Shown in pieces: positions 17,631 through 26,189 of a stretch of 64,000 bases of DNA. This DNA is from Paraburkholderia dioscoreae. Lineage in GTDB: Bacteria > Pseudomonadota > Gammaproteobacteria > Burkholderiales > Burkholderiaceae. Position numbers and translations under genes: made by a program. The notes under the pieces are model-generated. The model worked only from the letters and a program-made list of their open reading frames with translations, was not told the origin of the DNA and did no database searches. Each line of letters starts with the position of its first letter. Position 1 is the stretch's first letter. Location of the stretch: assembly GCF_902459535.1 (NCBI RefSeq), contig NZ_LR699553.1, positions 310,001-374,000 on the forward strand. The letters are read 5' to 3'.

Positions 17631-18635
17631 ATGACTGACGTTACCGCGAACCTCGCAGCTTCTCCCTCCCCTGATGCCGTGCCGGCTCCCGCTGCCTACG
17701 ACGCCACCGCGAAGCAGAAGGCGCAAGCCAAGACCGCCCGTATTCCCATCAAGGTCATCCCGATCGAAAAGCTGAAGAAGCCGGACTGGATTCGCGTGAA
17801 AGCGGCCACCGGCAACTCGCGCTTCTACGAAATCAAGCAGATTCTGCGCGAGCACAATCTTCATACGGTATGTGAAGAGGCGAGTTGCCCGAACATTGGC
17901 GAATGCTTCGGCAAGGGCACCGCAACCTTCATGATCATGGGGGACAAGTGCACGCGCCGCTGCCCGTTCTGCGATGTCGGCCACGGTCGCCCGGATCCGC
18001 TCGACGCCGATGAACCGGGCAATCTCGCGCGCACAATCGCCGCGCTGAAGCTGAAGTACGTGGTGATCACCAGCGTTGACCGCGACGATCTGCGTGACGG
18101 CGGCGCGGCCCACTTCGTGGAATGTATCCGTCAGACGCGCGAGTTTTCACCGGAGACGCGCATCGAAATTCTGACGCCGGACTTCCGCGGCCGTCTGGAT
18201 CGCGCGCTCGGCATTCTGAATGCCGCACCGCCCGATGTGATGAACCACAACCTCGAAACGGTGCCGCGCCTCTACAAGGAAGCGCGTCCGGGTTCGGACT
18301 ATGCGCATTCGCTGAAACTGCTGAAGGACTTCAAGGCACTGCATCCTGACGTGGCCACCAAGTCCGGTCTGATGGTCGGCCTCGGCGAAACCGAAGAAGA
18401 GATTCTGCAAGTGATGCGCGATCTGCGCGAACACGACGTGGATATGCTGACGATCGGCCAGTACCTGCAGCCGTCGGAACACCATCTGCCGGTGCGCTCG
18501 TACGTGCACCCGGACACGTTCAGGATGTACGAGGAAGAAGCTTACAAGATGGGTTTCACGCACGCAGCCGTGGGCGCGATGGTTCGTTCGAGCTACCACG
18601 CCGACTTGCAGGCGCATGGAGCCGGCGTGGTCTGA
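17631..18635 (+). CDS. lipA: Lipoyl synthase
   Basis: A 334-residue radical-SAM enzyme that inserts two sulfurs into octanoyl groups to make lipoyl cofactors. The auxiliary cluster cysteines are in CEEASCPNIGEC (about 86–97), and the SAM-binding cluster CxxxCxxC is CTRRCPFC (about 112–119). The C-terminal GAMVRSSYHA carries the conserved RSSYHA arginine–serine. An Ala/Pro-rich N-terminal extension of ~35 residues precedes the domain. It is second gene of lipBA and is closed by a strong terminator. Confidence 0.96.
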   Translation: MTDVTANLAASPSPDAVPAPAAYDATAKQKAQAKTARIPIKVIPIEKLKKPDWIRVKAATGNSRFYEIKQILREHNLHTVCEEASCPNIGECFGKGTATFMIMGDKCTRRCPFCDVGHGRPDPLDADEPGNLARTIAALKLKYVVITSVDRDDLRDGGAAHFVECIRQTREFSPETRIEILTPDFRGRLDRALGILNAAPPDVMNHNLETVPRLYKEARPGSDYAHSLKLLKDFKALHPDVATKSGLMVGLGETEEEILQVMRDLREHDVDMLTIGQYLQPSEHHLPVRSYVHPDTFRMYEEEAYKMGFTHAAVGAMVRSSYHADLQAHGAGVV

Positions 18636-18669
18636 GTATCTTCGCTAGCTAGCTGTCTGTCAGATTGGG

Positions 18670-18703
18670 AAAAGCCTGCATGTGTTGCAGGCTTTTCTCT
18701 TTT
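18670..18703 (+). terminator. Rho-independent terminator of lipBA
   Basis: A perfect 11-bp stem (AAAAGCCTGCA with TGCAGGCTTTT) around the loop TGTGT, followed by CTCTTTT. The flanking A and T runs make it a likely terminator in both directions. Confidence 0.9.
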
Positions 18704-18757
18704 GGGCGGTCAAACATTGAGTGTTGGAATCACACGCGGTTGATCCGCACCTGCGAG

Positions 18758-18892
18758 TCACCGGTAATACCGTGCGAGCAGCATGCAGATCGAGGACATC
18801 GTTCCGCCGATGATGGAAAAAGGAATGGCGAGTTCGATGATGCGATAACGCAGCTCACGATTCTCCATGATGTGGTCGATCAGATTGGGCAT
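18758..18892 (-). CDS. Candidate 44-residue membrane protein
   Basis: A small ORF starting ATG CCC AAT at 18892 and ending TGA at 18758. The peptide begins MPNLIDHIMENRELRYR and continues with a hydrophobic segment (IIELAIPFSIIGGTMSSICMLLA), ending in RYYR. This gives one predicted transmembrane helix with a charged N-terminus. Support for expression: GGGAGA sits 6 nt before the ATG, and a TATACT (-10 like) lies at 18922–18927 on the same strand. I do not recognise the family. The neighbourhood is less GC-rich than the rest of the window. Confidence 0.45.
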   Translation of the reverse strand: MPNLIDHIMENRELRYRIIELAIPFSIIGGTMSSICMLLARYYR

Positions 18893-19452
18893 TTGAGTTC
18901 TCCCTGTTAGACGGGCTTAAAAGTATAGCTCAGACATTTTTAAATTAGTTAGGTTAACGAATAATGAGATAGAGCGAAAGTGGCACCTATCGTTGCGGTC
19001 ATGATCACTGATGTCCACATCAATCTCCGCTCCGTCCTCGACCGTGCGTATCGCAATCCCCTTCGACGACTGCCTGTAAAAGCGCGAAAAGCTCAACAGG
19101 GGAAGCAGCGCAAAAGGCGCACACACCGGCACGCCGACGTTGAAAAACAACCAGCTAAGCCGGCTAAAAAATTCGATCATAGGAATGCGAAGTTTTGCAA
19201 CGCAAAGATGATCCTGCCTCGGTCGGCTAGAGTCAATTTGCCGAATGGCCAGCTTGCGCACGGGCGCCGCGAGCCGCATCATTCGCTGGAACCGTTCGAC
19301 TGCCCGCAGCAACAGTCGCCGCTAACCAACCCAGCGTGAAAAGCAATGCTAAAACAGCGTGATTAGCAATCGCGGATTAATTAGAACCGGCCGCGAACAA
19401 ACTGCCTATAGTCGAAAGCCTCCCGAACCTTACCTACTCAAGAGGCTTTCCG
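18893..19452. other. Lower-GC intergenic region with possible small ORFs, upstream of tauA
   Basis: About 560 bp between the small membrane ORF and tauA. On the minus strand, an ORF from 19180 to 18917 starts with a hydrophobic segment (FFSRLSWLFFNVGVPVCAPFALLPLLSF) and then becomes unlike a normal protein. An overlapping 23-codon ORF (19020–18949) starts with MWTSVIMTATIG and has GGAG four bases before its ATG. Together they could be a broken two-helix membrane protein or coupled small genes. The 19330–19452 part should hold the tauA promoter; a TATAGT occurs near 19410, but no clear -35 is visible. Confidence 0.35.
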
Positions 19453-20475
19453 ATGAACCGCTTCCGCCGTTCGCTTGCCGCGTTTGCTACGCTGCTCGCA
19501 CTGTCCGCGCCGTTTGCTTCCGCGGCGCGCGCCGACACCAAAGAAGTCGTGATCGCGTATCAGGACATGGTGGTGCCGTGGCGCTACGCACAGGCCACCG
19601 GCGAAGTGGAGAAAGCCACCGGCTACAAGGTCACCTACCGCAAGCTCGGCAGCGGTGCCGACGTGATCCGCGCGCTCGCCTCCGGCTCGGTGCAACTCGG
19701 CGAAGCCGGCTCGAGCCCGATCGCGGCAGGACTGTCGCAGGGCGTCGATATTTCGCTGTTCTGGATTCTCGATAATATCAACGACGCCGAAGCGCTGGTC
19801 GCTCGCGACGGCTCCAATGTCACGAGCGTCGCCGGTCTCAAAGGCAAGAAGATCGGCGTGCCGTTCGTGTCCACCTCGCACTTTCATACGCTGGTCGCGT
19901 TGCAGAGCGCCGGTGTGAATCCGTCCGACGTCAAGATCGTCAACCTGCGCCCGCCTGAAATCGCGGCGGCGTGGGAGCGCGGCGATATCGACGCAACGTA
20001 CATCTGGGATCCCGTGCTGGCCAAGGTCAAGAAGAACGGCAAGGTGCTCATCACGTCAGGGCAGGTCGCGCAGCAGACCGGCAAGGCGACCTTCGACGGA
20101 TTCGTGGTTGATCGCAAGTTCGCGAGTCAGAACCCCGAGTTCGTCGCGCGTTTCGTGAAGGTGCTCGCCGCGACCGACGCGAATTATCGCGACCACACCT
20201 CCGCATGGACGGCCACGTCGCCGCAGGTCGAGGCGGTCGCCAAAGAGTCCGGCGCCAACGCGCAGGAAGTGCCGGCGAGCCTCGCGTTGTATGCGTTCCC
20301 GACGCTGGCCCAGCAGGCTTCGAACGCATGGCTTGGCGGCGGCGCGCAATCGGGCGCGGCGAAGTCGCTGGCTGCCACCGCGGCGTTTCTGAAGACGCAA
20401 GGCACGATCCAGAATGTGCTGGCCGATTACTCGACCGGCGTCGATCCGCAGTTCGTACAACGCGCGGCGCACTGA
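19453..20475 (+). CDS. tauA: Taurine ABC transporter substrate-binding protein
   Basis: A 340-residue periplasmic binding protein with a signal peptide (LLALSAPFASAARA, cleaved near residue 27). The mature start KEVVIAYQDMVVPWRYAQATGEVEKATGYKV, the segment WILDNINDAEALVARDGSNV and PPEIAAAWERGDIDATYIWDPVLAKV are the TauA pattern. It captures taurine or related sulfonates for use as a sulfur source. GC content and order (tauA, tauB, tauC) match known operons. No tauD dioxygenase follows, so the sulfonate is probably processed by enzymes encoded elsewhere. The ATG at 19453 follows AAGAGG. Confidence 0.93.
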   Translation: MNRFRRSLAAFATLLALSAPFASAARADTKEVVIAYQDMVVPWRYAQATGEVEKATGYKVTYRKLGSGADVIRALASGSVQLGEAGSSPIAAGLSQGVDISLFWILDNINDAEALVARDGSNVTSVAGLKGKKIGVPFVSTSHFHTLVALQSAGVNPSDVKIVNLRPPEIAAAWERGDIDATYIWDPVLAKVKKNGKVLITSGQVAQQTGKATFDGFVVDRKFASQNPEFVARFVKVLAATDANYRDHTSAWTATSPQVEAVAKESGANAQEVPASLALYAFPTLAQQASNAWLGGGAQSGAAKSLAATAAFLKTQGTIQNVLADYSTGVDPQFVQRAAH

Positions 20476-20516
20476 GCGTCGCGCGCTGTCTCCAGTCAGC
20501 ATCACGAGGTCCGGCG

Positions 20517-21314
20517 ATGAGCGGTCTTGAAATACGGCAATTGCAAGTCGCCTATGAAGGCACGCGCGGCGCGGCGCCGCATGTCGCGCTGGCCGATGTC
20601 GATCTGCGCATCGAGCCCGGCGAGTTTGTGGTTGCGCTGGGTGCGTCGGGTTGCGGCAAGACGACCTTGCTCAACTGCATCGCGGGCTTCATCCAGCCGA
20701 CTGAAGGCGAGGTGCGGCTGAACGGCGAGCCTGTTCTCGGGCCGGGCGCGGACCGCGGTGTGGTGTTCCAGAAATATGCGTTGATGCCGTGGCTCGACGT
20801 GCTCGACAACGTCGCGCTCGGCTTGCGTTTTCAGCGCGTATCCAGGGGGGAGCGCGAGCGCATTGCGCTCGAGATGCTGAAGCTCGTCGGACTCGAGAGG
20901 CATGCGCGCTCGCGGGTCTATGCGCTGTCGGGCGGCATGCAGCAGCGCGTGGGGATCGCCCGCGCGCTGGCAAGCGATCCGCAAGTGCTGCTGATGGACG
21001 AACCGATGGGCGCGCTCGATGCCATGACACGCGAGTCGATGCAGGAACTCGTACTCGACGTCTGGGGGCGCACGCGCAAGACGGTGTTCTTCATTACGCA
21101 CAGCGTCGAAGAGGCACTCTTTCTCGCGACGCGCCTCGTCGTCATGACGCCGGGTCCGGGCCGCATCGCCGATAGCTACGACTTGCCGTTCGCGCAGCGT
21201 TTTCTGCAGACGCGCGATGCGCGCGCGGTCAAGTCGTCGGCGGATTTCATCGAATGGCGCGAGCGGCTGGTGCGCCGCCTGCATGAGCGCAATCAGGAAG
21301 AGGTGGTGTCGTGA
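20517..21314 (+). CDS. tauB: Taurine ABC transporter ATP-binding protein
   Basis: A 265-residue ABC ATPase. It has Walker A GASGCGKTT (about 42–50), the Q-loop in GVVFQKYALMPWLDVLDNV, signature LSGGMQQR (about 137–144) and Walker B LLMDEPMGALDAMTRE. VFFITHSVEEALFLATRLVVM with PGPGRI is the nitrate/sulfonate/taurine subfamily pattern. It energises the TauC permease. It overlaps tauC by 4 bp and lies 41 bp after tauA. Confidence 0.93.
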   Translation: MSGLEIRQLQVAYEGTRGAAPHVALADVDLRIEPGEFVVALGASGCGKTTLLNCIAGFIQPTEGEVRLNGEPVLGPGADRGVVFQKYALMPWLDVLDNVALGLRFQRVSRGERERIALEMLKLVGLERHARSRVYALSGGMQQRVGIARALASDPQVLLMDEPMGALDAMTRESMQELVLDVWGRTRKTVFFITHSVEEALFLATRLVVMTPGPGRIADSYDLPFAQRFLQTRDARAVKSSADFIEWRERLVRRLHERNQEEVVS

Positions 21315-22180
21315 CGGCTTCGCGTGAATCATTAGGCAATGTGGCGCTCGCCGAGAGGGGCAAGCGGCCACCGCGGACCGTGCGCCCCGTACGCGGCTGG
21401 CGTTTGCCCGGCGAAGGGCCGACCGCGGCACTCAGTGCGGTCTCGGTCACGACGCTCGCGGCGTTGTGGTGGCTTGCCACTCATCTGCGCTGGTTGCCGC
21501 CGCTATTTCTGCCGACGCCCGAAGCCGTATGGGCCGCGTTCATCGATGCGTGGCATGGCCGCATTCAAGGTGGCTTGCCGCTCTCCGAGCATCTCGCCTG
21601 GAGTGCGTTGCGTGTGTTCGGTGCGTTTGCGCTCGCTGCGGTCACGGCCGTGCCGGTCGGTATCCTGATGGGAGTGAGCCGGGTCGCGCGCGGCCTGCTC
21701 GATCCGCCTTTGGAGTTCTACCGGCCACTGCCGCCGCTCGCTTATCTGCCGCTGGTGGTGATCTGGTTCGGCATCGACGAAACGGCGAAGATCGTCGTGA
21801 TCTATCTCGCCTGCTTTGCGCCGATTGCGATGGCCGCGCGTGCCGGCGTGCGCAGCGCGACCATCGAGCAGATTCATGCGGCGTATTCACTGGGCGGCAG
21901 TTTCTCGCAGATCGTGCGGCATGTGGTCTTGCCGGCGGCGTTGCCGGAGATTCTGACCGGCCTGCGTATCGCTATCGGTTTCGGCTGGACCACGCTGGTT
22001 GCCGCCGAAATGGTCGCGGCCACCGCGGGGCTGGGTCAGATGGTGCTGAACGCCTCGAGTTTTCTGCGCACCGACGTGGTGGTGATGGGCATCGTGCTGA
22101 TCGGGCTGATCGCGTGGTTCTTCGATCTGGGCATGCGTGCGCTGGAGCGGCGGCTCGTGCCGTGGAAGGGGCGGGTGTAG
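21311..22180 (+). CDS. tauC: Taurine ABC transporter permease
   Basis: A 289-residue inner-membrane permease of the nitrate/sulfonate/taurine type. It has about six hydrophobic segments, LFLPTPEAVWAAF near residue 66 and the cytoplasmic EAA loop in HAAYSLGGSFSQIVRHVVLPAALPEILTGLRI, which contacts the ATPase. An extra ~30-residue hydrophilic N-terminus (GKRPPRTVRPVRGWRLPG) precedes the first helix. The GTG start at 21311 overlaps the tauB stop (GTGA). Confidence 0.93.
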   Translation: MTASRESLGNVALAERGKRPPRTVRPVRGWRLPGEGPTAALSAVSVTTLAALWWLATHLRWLPPLFLPTPEAVWAAFIDAWHGRIQGGLPLSEHLAWSALRVFGAFALAAVTAVPVGILMGVSRVARGLLDPPLEFYRPLPPLAYLPLVVIWFGIDETAKIVVIYLACFAPIAMAARAGVRSATIEQIHAAYSLGGSFSQIVRHVVLPAALPEILTGLRIAIGFGWTTLVAAEMVAATAGLGQMVLNASSFLRTDVVVMGIVLIGLIAWFFDLGMRALERRLVPWKGRV

Positions 22181-22241
22181 CGCGGCGGCTGCCGCTCAGC
22201 TTCAGGCTCAAACGCAAGCCCGAGCCCGAGCCCAAGCAAGC

Positions 22242-22925
22242 TTAGGCAAACAGCTCGATCACCGGCCAGCCGCGTTCCGTGGCGACGGCGCGTAAGCGCG
22301 GATCGGGATTGGTCGCGACCGGATGGGTGACGCGCTCCAGCAAGGGGACGTCGTTGATCGAATCGCTATAGAACCAGCTCTCGTGGAAATCCTGCAGCCG
22401 ATGCCCGAGCGAAGCCAGCCAACTCTCGGTGCGCGCGATCTTGCCTTCGCGGAAGGTGGGGGTGCCGACAGCAGTTCCAGTGAAGCGCGCCGATGGATCG
22501 CCGCCTTCGGTGCCGAGCTCGATTCCCAGCAGATGCTCGAAACCGAGCGCCTTGCCGATCGGCTCCGTGATGAACACGTTGGTGGCGGTGACGATGCAGC
22601 AAAGATCGTCTGCGTCCAGATGGCGTTGCACGAGTTCACGCGCGGCGGGCAGGATGGCCGGTGCAATCACCTGCTGCATGAACTGCGCGTGCCACGCGTC
22701 GAGTTGCTCGCGCGAGTGGCGGGCGAGCGGTGCCAGCGTGTAGTTCAGATAGGCAGCCATATCGAGCGTGCCGGCCACATACTGCCGGTAGTAATCGTCG
22801 ATTTCCTGCGCGTGCCGCACGGCGCCTTCCACACCCAGTCCAGCAATGAAGTGGGCCCACGCCTGATCGCTGTCGAGCGGCAGCAACGTGTGATCCAGGT
22901 CGAACAGCGCAAGGTTGCGGCTCAT
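22242..22925 (-). CDS. HAD-superfamily subfamily IB phosphatase (SerB-like)
   Basis: A 227-residue HAD hydrolase. Motif I is LALFDLDHTLLPLDSD (nucleophile Asp in DLDHT, residues 9–13). Motif II is the threonine in CCIVTATNVFITEP, and motif IV is WFYSDSINDVPLLE. The helical cap between motifs I and II is typical of phosphoserine phosphatase-like subfamily IB. The substrate is not fixed. The gene converges on tauC and is divergent from the Na/Pi cotransporter gene. Confidence 0.85.
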   Translation of the reverse strand: MSRNLALFDLDHTLLPLDSDQAWAHFIAGLGVEGAVRHAQEIDDYYRQYVAGTLDMAAYLNYTLAPLARHSREQLDAWHAQFMQQVIAPAILPAARELVQRHLDADDLCCIVTATNVFITEPIGKALGFEHLLGIELGTEGGDPSARFTGTAVGTPTFREGKIARTESWLASLGHRLQDFHESWFYSDSINDVPLLERVTHPVATNPDPRLRAVATERGWPVIELFA

Positions 22926-23114
22926 CCAGAGTCCTTGTGTTTAAGTGGTCGTGTGGTCGAACTCCATGCATGACTGACCATGAGCCGGCACACAGCAATC
23001 CACAGCTTTGCACGAGCGTATATTTAAACGCACAAAATTACAATATGGCAAAAATGTGCAACACTACTGTCATATACGCCCCGGTGCCGGTTCGCGCGGC
23101 ACGCGGTTCGGGTC

Positions 23115-24812
23115 ATGGCAGCAGGAACGGATGCGCAGTGCCTTATGTTGATTCTCCTAAACCTTCTGGCTGGTGTGGCGCTCCTCGTGTGGGGTTCACA
23201 CATTGTGCGCACCGGCATCCTGCGGGTTCTCGGCGCCGATCTGCGCAGCGTGCTGGGGCGCAGCACCAGTAGCCGCTGGCGGGCGTTCCTCTCGGGCGTC
23301 GGCGTCACGAGTCTCGTACAGAGCAGCAATGCCACCGCGGTAATCGTCACGTCGTTCGCGGCGCAAGGACTTTTACCGCTCACCAGCGGTCTCGCGATCA
23401 TGCTCGGCGCAGACGTCGGCACCGCATTGATGGCGCGGGTTCTCACACTCGATCTATCCTGGTTGTCGCCGATCCTGATTCTGCTCGGCGTGCCGCTCTT
23501 TCTGTCGCGCAAGCAGACCCGTCTCGGCCAGGCCGGCCGCACGCTGATCGGCCTCGGGCTGATCCTGCTGGCGCTGCGTCTGATCGTCGAAGCCGCCCAG
23601 CCCATGATGCAAGGCGCCGGCGTGCGCGTAATGTTCGGTGCACTGACCGGCGACACCATGCTCGACGCGCTGGTCGGCGCCGCGTTTGCCATGCTGTCCT
23701 ATTCGAGCCTTGCCGCCGTGCTGCTGACCGCGACGCTTGCCTCATCCGGTGTGATTTCTTTGAAGGTGGCGCTGTGCCTCGTGATCGGCGCGAATCTCGG
23801 CAGCGGCCTGCTCGCGCTCCTCGGCACCGTCGCACAGAACGCGGCGGCGCGGCGGCTCGCGTTGGGCAGTTTTGCGTTCAAACTGGCCGGCGCATTGCTG
23901 ATCCTCCCGTTCGCCTCGCTGCTCGCGCGCGGATTGCCGGTGTTGATCGCGAATCCGCGTGAAGCAACCGTCGGATTTCACCTGATCTATAACGCGCTGC
24001 GTTGCTGCGCGTGCCTGTCGCTGATCGATCCGGTGGCGCGCATCTGTGTGCGTGCCTTGCCCGACCGGCCGGTGCCGAACGGCGAGCTACGGCCGCTCCA
24101 CCTGGATACCGCCGCGCTGTCCACGCCTACGCTCGCGCTCGCGCACGCCGCGCGCGAGGTGCTGCGGATCGGCGACATCGTGCGCACCATGCTCGACAAT
24201 GTCGCGGACCTGATCCATCACAACAATCTGGACAAGGCGCGAGAAACGGTCCGCATGGACGACGACGTCGACGAGCTTTACGCCGCGGTCAAAACCTATC
24301 TGACGCTGATCTCGCGCGAGCAGCTCGACGAAGCCGATAGCCGCCGCTGGACCGACATCATTTCGTTGACGATCAACCTGGAGCATGCGGGCGACATCAT
24401 CGAGCGGATCGTGGGCGACATCGAGGAAAAGAAGATCGCTCACCGGCTGTCGTTTTCGGAGGAAGGGCTGGGTGAACTGGACGACTTGCAGGCACGCCTC
24501 GTCAGCAACCTGCAGCTCGGCCTGTCGGTGTTTCTGAACAACGACTTGCGGTGTGCCGAGCGGCTGCTGGCGGAGAAGGAGCGCTTTCGCGATCTGGAGC
24601 GCGCCTATTCATACCGCCATCTGGACCGGCTCGCCGGGCAAACCTTGCGAAGCATCGAGACCAGCGCACTGCATCTCGATCTGATCAGCGACATGAAGCG
24701 GCTCAACTCACTATTCTGCTCGACCGCCTATCCGGTGCTCGACGCAGCCGGCGCGTTGCACGACACGCGCCTGCGCAAGCGCGTGCTCGATACCATGCAC
24801 GTGAAGGAATAG
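23115..24812 (+). CDS. Na/Pi cotransporter family protein with PhoU-like domain
   Basis: A 565-residue inner-membrane protein. The membrane half has two Na_Pi_cotrans repeats; the first carries VTSLVQSSNATAVIVTSFA (about 69–87) and the second a weaker counterpart around MLSYSSLAAVLLTATLAS. The C-terminal ~200 residues are helical with repeated (I/L)xxDxxR/E patterns (ISLTINLEHAGDIIERIVGDIEE), resembling PhoU. Proteins of this architecture move phosphate with sodium and may sense phosphorylation state. The start is uncertain: ATG 23115, or ATG 23145 (MLILLN), which is closer to the family norm. A CTGTCATA half-site, like one half of a Pho box, lies upstream at about 23066. Confidence 0.85.
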   Translation: MAAGTDAQCLMLILLNLLAGVALLVWGSHIVRTGILRVLGADLRSVLGRSTSSRWRAFLSGVGVTSLVQSSNATAVIVTSFAAQGLLPLTSGLAIMLGADVGTALMARVLTLDLSWLSPILILLGVPLFLSRKQTRLGQAGRTLIGLGLILLALRLIVEAAQPMMQGAGVRVMFGALTGDTMLDALVGAAFAMLSYSSLAAVLLTATLASSGVISLKVALCLVIGANLGSGLLALLGTVAQNAAARRLALGSFAFKLAGALLILPFASLLARGLPVLIANPREATVGFHLIYNALRCCACLSLIDPVARICVRALPDRPVPNGELRPLHLDTAALSTPTLALAHAAREVLRIGDIVRTMLDNVADLIHHNNLDKARETVRMDDDVDELYAAVKTYLTLISREQLDEADSRRWTDIISLTINLEHAGDIIERIVGDIEEKKIAHRLSFSEEGLGELDDLQARLVSNLQLGLSVFLNNDLRCAERLLAEKERFRDLERAYSYRHLDRLAGQTLRSIETSALHLDLISDMKRLNSLFCSTAYPVLDAAGALHDTRLRKRVLDTMHVKE

Positions 24813-24853
24813 ATCTCACGCCTCGCATCGAGGCCCGAGTACAGGCCCGAGCC

Positions 24854-25624
24854 CTAAGCGAGAACGATCTCTTCGAGCTTCTTTTTCAGTGACGCAAAAT
24901 CGGCGGCTTCGGCCGCCTTTTTGTTGGTGACGAGCACGTCGATCCGATCGACCGGGCAGTAGGAGATACGGCTGCGCTGGCCGATCTTGCTGTAATCGGC
25001 GAGGATCACCACGCGGTCAGCGTTGGCGACCATGGCGCGCGCCACTTCGGTTTCGGCATGGTCGTAGTTGGTCGCGCCATGCCGGTGATCGACACCGACA
25101 GGCGACAGCAGCGCGAGGTCTGCGCGATAGCGCTGGATGTCGAGCACGGTGGTGGCGCCGGTGGTCGCCATGGCGCGGTCGCTGATCGAGCCGCCGAGCA
25201 GGATGACTTCGTTGGCGGCTTCGGTTTGATCGACCGCGCCGCGCATCTTCAGCGCGACGTCGATCGAATTGGTGACGACGGTGAGGTTCGCGAGTTTCGC
25301 CAGTTCTTCGGCCAGCGCGGCGGTGGTGGTGCCGGCGTCGATGAAAAGTGTCTGGCCGCTCGCGATCAACCCTGTAGCCGCTTTGGCGATGGCGGTTTTG
25401 GATTTGACGCGCATGTGCACGCGCTCGGCGATCGGCGCTTCGTCGGCGGGCTTGATCGCGCCGCCGTGCACGCGGCGCAGTTCACCGAGCGCTTCGAGGT
25501 CGAGCAGATCGCGCCGCACGGTTTCGCGCGACACCCCGAGGTCCGCCATGATCCGTTCCGTGGACACGCGTTGAAGCGTGGACAGTAACGCTCGAATTCT
25601 CTGATGACGGTCTTCCTGCCACAT
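24854..25624 (-). CDS. DeoR/GlpR-family transcriptional repressor
   Basis: A 256-residue DeoR-type regulator. The N-terminal HTH (about 1–57) contains TERIMADLGVSRETVRRDLLDLEALGELRRVHGGA, the family signature. The sugar-phosphate sensing domain (about 75–235) has LFIDAGTTTAALAEELAK, VTNSIDVALKMRG, VILLGGSISD and ILADYSKIGQRS. Length matches E. coli GlpR (252). AGGA sits 7 nt before the ATG at 25624. It is divergent from a glycerophosphodiesterase/ABC operon, and the gap holds GlpR-like operator sequences, so glycerol 3-phosphate is a likely effector. That is inference; GlpR identity is not proven. Confidence 0.85.
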   Translation of the reverse strand: MWQEDRHQRIRALLSTLQRVSTERIMADLGVSRETVRRDLLDLEALGELRRVHGGAIKPADEAPIAERVHMRVKSKTAIAKAATGLIASGQTLFIDAGTTTAALAEELAKLANLTVVTNSIDVALKMRGAVDQTEAANEVILLGGSISDRAMATTGATTVLDIQRYRADLALLSPVGVDHRHGATNYDHAETEVARAMVANADRVVILADYSKIGQRSRISYCPVDRIDVLVTNKKAAEAADFASLKKKLEEIVLA

Positions 25625-26189
25625 GCATGTTTCCTTGGATGCGTACGCGTTTATTTAGCTTGTTGTTAACTGCGACATCGTGGTCACGAATGTGTGTCCG
25701 GACGATGTCAAGCGTACTACTTTAGTCGAATTGTGTTGTATTTTTTTGGCAGCTTGCAAGTTTGTGTATTTAACTTTAGCCTTCGCAGATCGAAGCGCCA
25801 CGCCTGTTTCGAACATCAAATGTTCGAAAAGGAATTGAAATGTCCGATTTCGAGCATTTTGCGGCGTTTTTTGGCAATCTGACCAGACGGTGTCGTCGCC
25901 ATAATGGATCCTGGGGTCCGCTATTTGCGTGATGCCCGCGTGGTGTCGCGCTGCTCGATGACGGCACGCTTCGTCATCCTGACAATGGTGTTGCGATGTC
26001 GGGCGCGGCGGAAACACGAAGCGTATGTCCGGCTATCGCAGCGCGTACCTTAGCGCGATACTACGCGCCGGGCTCGCGCGTGAAGGGACAACCTGAGGCA
26101 TGCGTGCTTCATTGACGGCCAGGGCAGCAGTAGCGGCAGGGAACGTGTCGAGAGCATAGTCAACCGCTCTATCTGAAAGGTAACGAGAC
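25625..26189. other. Divergent regulatory region between the DeoR-type gene and ugpQ
   Basis: About 565 bp without a supported gene. It contains the GlpR-like operators annotated at 25799–25857 and an AT-rich stretch around 25705–25800 suited to promoters. Short ORFs across it lack ribosome binding sites and motifs. Downstream of the operators, CGTAACC/GAAAGGTAACGAG at 26175–26186 provides the ugpQ ribosome binding site. Confidence 0.55.
25799..25857. promoter_or_regulatory. Tandem GlpR-like operators
   Basis: E. coli GlpR binds an 18-bp dyad close to ATGTTCGATAACGAACAT. Here ATGTCCGATTTCGAGCAT (25840–25857) matches it at 14 of 18 positions and ATGTTCGAAAAGGAATTG (25820–25837) at 13 of 18. 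Upstream, TTCGAACAT (25808–25816) gives a right half-site in a third 18-bp frame (25799–25816). The frames are spaced about 20–21 bp apart, two helical turns, as in tandem GlpR operators. The alignment was done by eye. Confidence 0.6.

Noticed and set aside
25655..26017. A 120-codon minus-strand ORF in the DeoR–ugpQ gap
   Set aside because: It runs through the operator region and lacks any family signature or ribosome binding site.
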